A DNA stretch of 12,605 nucleotides from DATHGT01 sp035317605. Lineage in GTDB: Bacteria > Methylomirabilota > Methylomirabilia > Rokubacteriales > CSP1-6. Location of the stretch: positions 1 through 12,605 of the forward strand of contig DATHGT010000398.1 of assembly GCA_035317605.1 (NCBI GenBank), given 5' to 3'. The notes below the pieces were generated by a model. It saw nothing but the letters and a program-made list of their open reading frames with translations. It was not told the origin of the DNA and did no database searches. Within the stretch, counting starts at the first letter, position 1. Each line of letters starts with the position of its first letter. Both the position numbers and the translations under genes were made by a program. Shown here one piece after another: positions 12,520-12,605 of this stretch.

Positions 12520-12605
12520 CAGCCCCCGTCCTCATCGCTGCCCCCTACGGCTCCCCCATCCCTCCCCGACGCGCAGCCCCCGTCCTCATCGCTGCCCCTA
12601 CGGCT
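12487..12605. repeat. GC-rich tandem repeat, period about 54 bp, cut by the window edge
   Basis: Unit 1 (12487-12540) and unit 2 (12541-12594) share CCCCTACGGCT, a C run, CGACGCGCAGCCCCCGTCC and TCATCGCTG. Unit 3 begins at 12595 with CCCCTACGGCT before the window ends. Units 1 and 2 differ by a few changes within the C runs. No gene is apparent here. Confidence 0.85.

Noticed and set aside
1..12605. tRNA, rRNA or riboswitch
   Set aside because: I saw no tRNA cloverleaf with a TTCGANNC arm, no rRNA-like stretch, and no recognisable riboswitch core in the intergenic gaps.

Overview
This is a GC-rich (roughly 70%), gene-dense bacterial chromosomal segment. It is dominated by small-molecule catabolic enzymes: alpha/beta hydrolases, aldo/keto reductases, an acyl-CoA ligase, a MaoC-type dehydratase, a TauD-type dioxygenase, an SDR, an Ldh-family dehydrogenase and an enolase-superfamily enzyme. 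There are no phage, plasmid, rRNA, tRNA or CRISPR signatures. G-run/C-run hairpin repeats follow genes at 1571-1617 and 12472-12519. The gene mix resembles soil or subsurface lineages such as Candidatus Rokubacteria/Methylomirabilota or some deltaproteobacterial-type bins; this placement is an inference from style, not a marker gene.

Layout. (1) 1-97 is the 5' end of a leftward gene for an exported protein, divergent from a rightward alpha/beta hydrolase (203-1006). Next come a single-domain VOC/extradiol-type protein (1062-1517), a repeat-rich spacer, and a two-helix membrane protein (1803-2003). (2) A leftward block at 2040-4216 holds a conserved hypothetical protein (3701-4216), two tiny overlapping genes with GTG starts (3386-3628 and 3153-3389) in locally lower-GC DNA behind a palindromic region, and a mandelate racemase/muconate lactonizing-type enzyme (2040-3125). 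(3) A compact rightward operon at 4327-9776 encodes Ldh-family dehydrogenase, AKR, AMP-forming acyl-CoA ligase, MaoC-like dehydratase and Fe(II)/2-oxoglutarate dioxygenase. Its junctions are a GTGA overlap, 18 bp, 7 bp and an ATGA overlap. (4) Converging on it is a leftward SDR plus alpha/beta hydrolase pair (11501 to 9794). Divergent from that pair is a rightward Tat-exported aldo/keto reductase (11559-12476). The window ends in a GC-rich tandem repeat with a period of about 54 bp.

How the parts may work together. The 4327-9776 operon has the content expected of a catabolic route for an organic acid: hydroxylation (TauD), alcohol/carbonyl redox steps (Ldh, AKR), CoA activation (ligase) and hydration/dehydration of the CoA ester (MaoC). 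The facing SDR and hydrolase could supply a further oxidation and a C-C, ester or thioester cleavage. The substrate cannot be read from the sequence. I know of no named pathway with this exact gene set, so it is the best candidate for an undescribed system. The small two-gene module at 3153-3628, with operator-like inverted repeats, is the second.
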